From: Deltaproteobacteria bacterium
GTDB lineage: Bacteria > Myxococcota_A > Polyangia > Nannocystales > Nannocystaceae
Reading direction: 5' to 3'
DNA: 35,108 nucleotides
Assembly: GCA_003696955.1 (NCBI GenBank)
Contig: RFGU01000235.1
Coordinates: forward strand, 1-35,108
Of this stretch, positions 34,385 to 35,108 are shown in pieces. The notes under the pieces were generated by a model. The model saw only the letters and a program-made list of their open reading frames with translations. It was not told the DNA's origin and searched no databases. Numbering within the stretch: the stretch's first letter is position 1; the number at the start of each line of letters is the position of its first letter. The translations under genes were made by a program, and so were the position numbers.

Positions 34385-34478
34385 CGTGGGGGAGGATGCC
34401 GCCGTCTCGAGGCAGGCGCCACGGCCCTGGGACCATCACCTCGCGTCGGATGCTCGTTCCGGGTAAAAAGGGCGCGCC

Positions 34479-35108
34479 ATGTCCCATCTCGTCGGAGCCG
34501 GGCCCGCCGTGTCGGACATCCTCGACCACCCGGTGCTCGGCGTCACCCTGCGCGACGCCGGCACCAGCCTCCTGCTGCTGATCGCGGCCGTCGCCATCGG
34601 CCTGATCGTGCGCTTGGTGCTGCACGCGCTGCGGAATCGCGCTCCACGACTGTCCGTGCGCTGGGCGGTCCTGGACGCCCTGGACCGCCCGGCGGCCTGG
34701 GGCGTCTACGTGGTGGGGGTCTGGGCCGCGGTCAGCGCCTTCGATCTTCCCGAAGGTGGCCCGGGGGCCGACATCGTCTTCAACCTCGACAAGTTCGTCA
34801 CGCGAAGCCTGACCGCGGCGACCGTCGCGCTCGGGATCTGGTTCGGCATCCGGCTCGTCGACAACCTGGCCGCGATCTGGCAGGCAAAGGCCGAGCGAAC
34901 CGAATCCCGTTTCGACGACCAACTCGTGCCCCTGGTCCGCAAGACGGCCAAGGTGTTCTTGGTGGTGGTCGGGGGCGTGATGATCTTCCAGGAGCTCGGC
35001 TACTCGGTGACGAGTATGGTGGCCGGGCTCGGGATCGGCGGTGCGGCCTTCGCGCTGGCCGCCAAGGACACGGTGGCGAACCTCTTCGGCGCCATCGTGA
35101 TCTTCGTA
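34479..35108 (+). CDS. MscS-family mechanosensitive channel (N-terminal part)
   Basis: The first 210 residues are present and the gene runs off the right edge. Three or four membrane segments are visible (about 25-50, 72-90, 110-130, 150-175), then the pore-lining helix region VAGLGIGGAAFALAAKDTVA with the family's Gly/Ala pattern, followed by NLFGAIVIF. This places it with MscS-type channels that release solutes on hypo-osmotic shock. ATG 34479 has AGGG about 6 bases upstream. The beta domain and C-terminus are outside the window, so extra domains cannot be excluded. Confidence 0.88.
   Translation, partial: MSHLVGAGPAVSDILDHPVLGVTLRDAGTSLLLLIAAVAIGLIVRLVLHALRNRAPRLSVRWAVLDALDRPAAWGVYVVGVWAAVSAFDLPEGGPGADIVFNLDKFVTRSLTAATVALGIWFGIRLVDNLAAIWQAKAERTESRFDDQLVPLVRKTAKVFLVVVGGVMIFQELGYSVTSMVAGLGIGGAAFALAAKDTVANLFGAIVIFV

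Noticed and set aside
1..35108. CRISPR arrays, tRNA/rRNA genes, insertion sequences, prophage or toxin-antitoxin loci
   Set aside because: No regularly spaced repeats, cloverleaf-like sequence, transposase or phage structural genes were seen. The Xer-type recombinase is next to ftsK and fits dimer resolution, not an integrated element.

Overview
The window is a gene-dense, very GC-rich piece of bacterial chromosome. The best guess for the source is a member of the Myxococcota, possibly Nannocystaceae. This is inferred from a surface lipoprotein with a Ser/Thr/Gly-rich linker and an IgGFc-binding-like domain, giant TPR proteins, a J-domain protein paired with an extra DnaK, a CpXC/HEAT protein, and strong G/C preference at codon third positions. 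I see no rRNA, tRNA, CRISPR array, insertion sequence or phage gene. No stretch over 300 bases lacks a gene.

Layout. (1) 1-3975, plus strand: the last codons of an unidentified gene, an IgGFc-binding-like lipoprotein, and a membrane protein with a sulfatase/phosphotransferase fold. These two genes look less GC-biased than the rest. (2) 4037-14371, minus strand: a 220-residue unknown protein followed by two giant soluble TPR proteins (1578 and 1628 residues) joined by a GTGA overlap. The two appear to share a C-terminal module and are probably paralogues. Perfect inverted repeats lie before the first TPR gene and over the start of the 220-residue gene. (3) 14431-19104, plus strand, divergent from the TPR block: a CpXC/HEAT protein, a calcineurin-like phosphoesterase, TrpD and 5-formyltetrahydrofolate cyclo-ligase, tightly spaced. 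(4) 19097-22272, minus strand: an OmpA-type lipoprotein, a benzoate-CoA-ligase-like enzyme and a creatininase-fold amidohydrolase, the last two coupled by a GTGA overlap. (5) 22348-26095, plus strand: FtsK and a XerC/D-type recombinase, a chromosome-dimer-resolution pair. (6) 26092-27336, minus strand: an M23 peptidase lipoprotein. (7) 27402-34050, plus strand: a J-domain/TPR protein, a DnaK paralogue, a CDF cation transporter and an S9A prolyl-oligopeptidase lipoprotein. (8) 34037-34384, minus strand: CutA. (9) 34479-35108, plus strand: the start of an MscS-family channel that runs off the window.

Most of this is housekeeping or envelope biology. The best candidates for something undescribed are the 220-residue/TPR/TPR block with its inverted repeats and its divergent CpXC/HEAT neighbour, and the coupled CoA-ligase/creatininase pair. 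A second theme is expression style. Several operon-leading genes (13656, 22272, 22348, 27402) have a TAnnnT hexamer 8-11 bases before the start codon and little or no Shine-Dalgarno sequence, whereas genes inside operons mostly have good AGGAG/GGAGG sites. This suggests very short leaders at operon heads.
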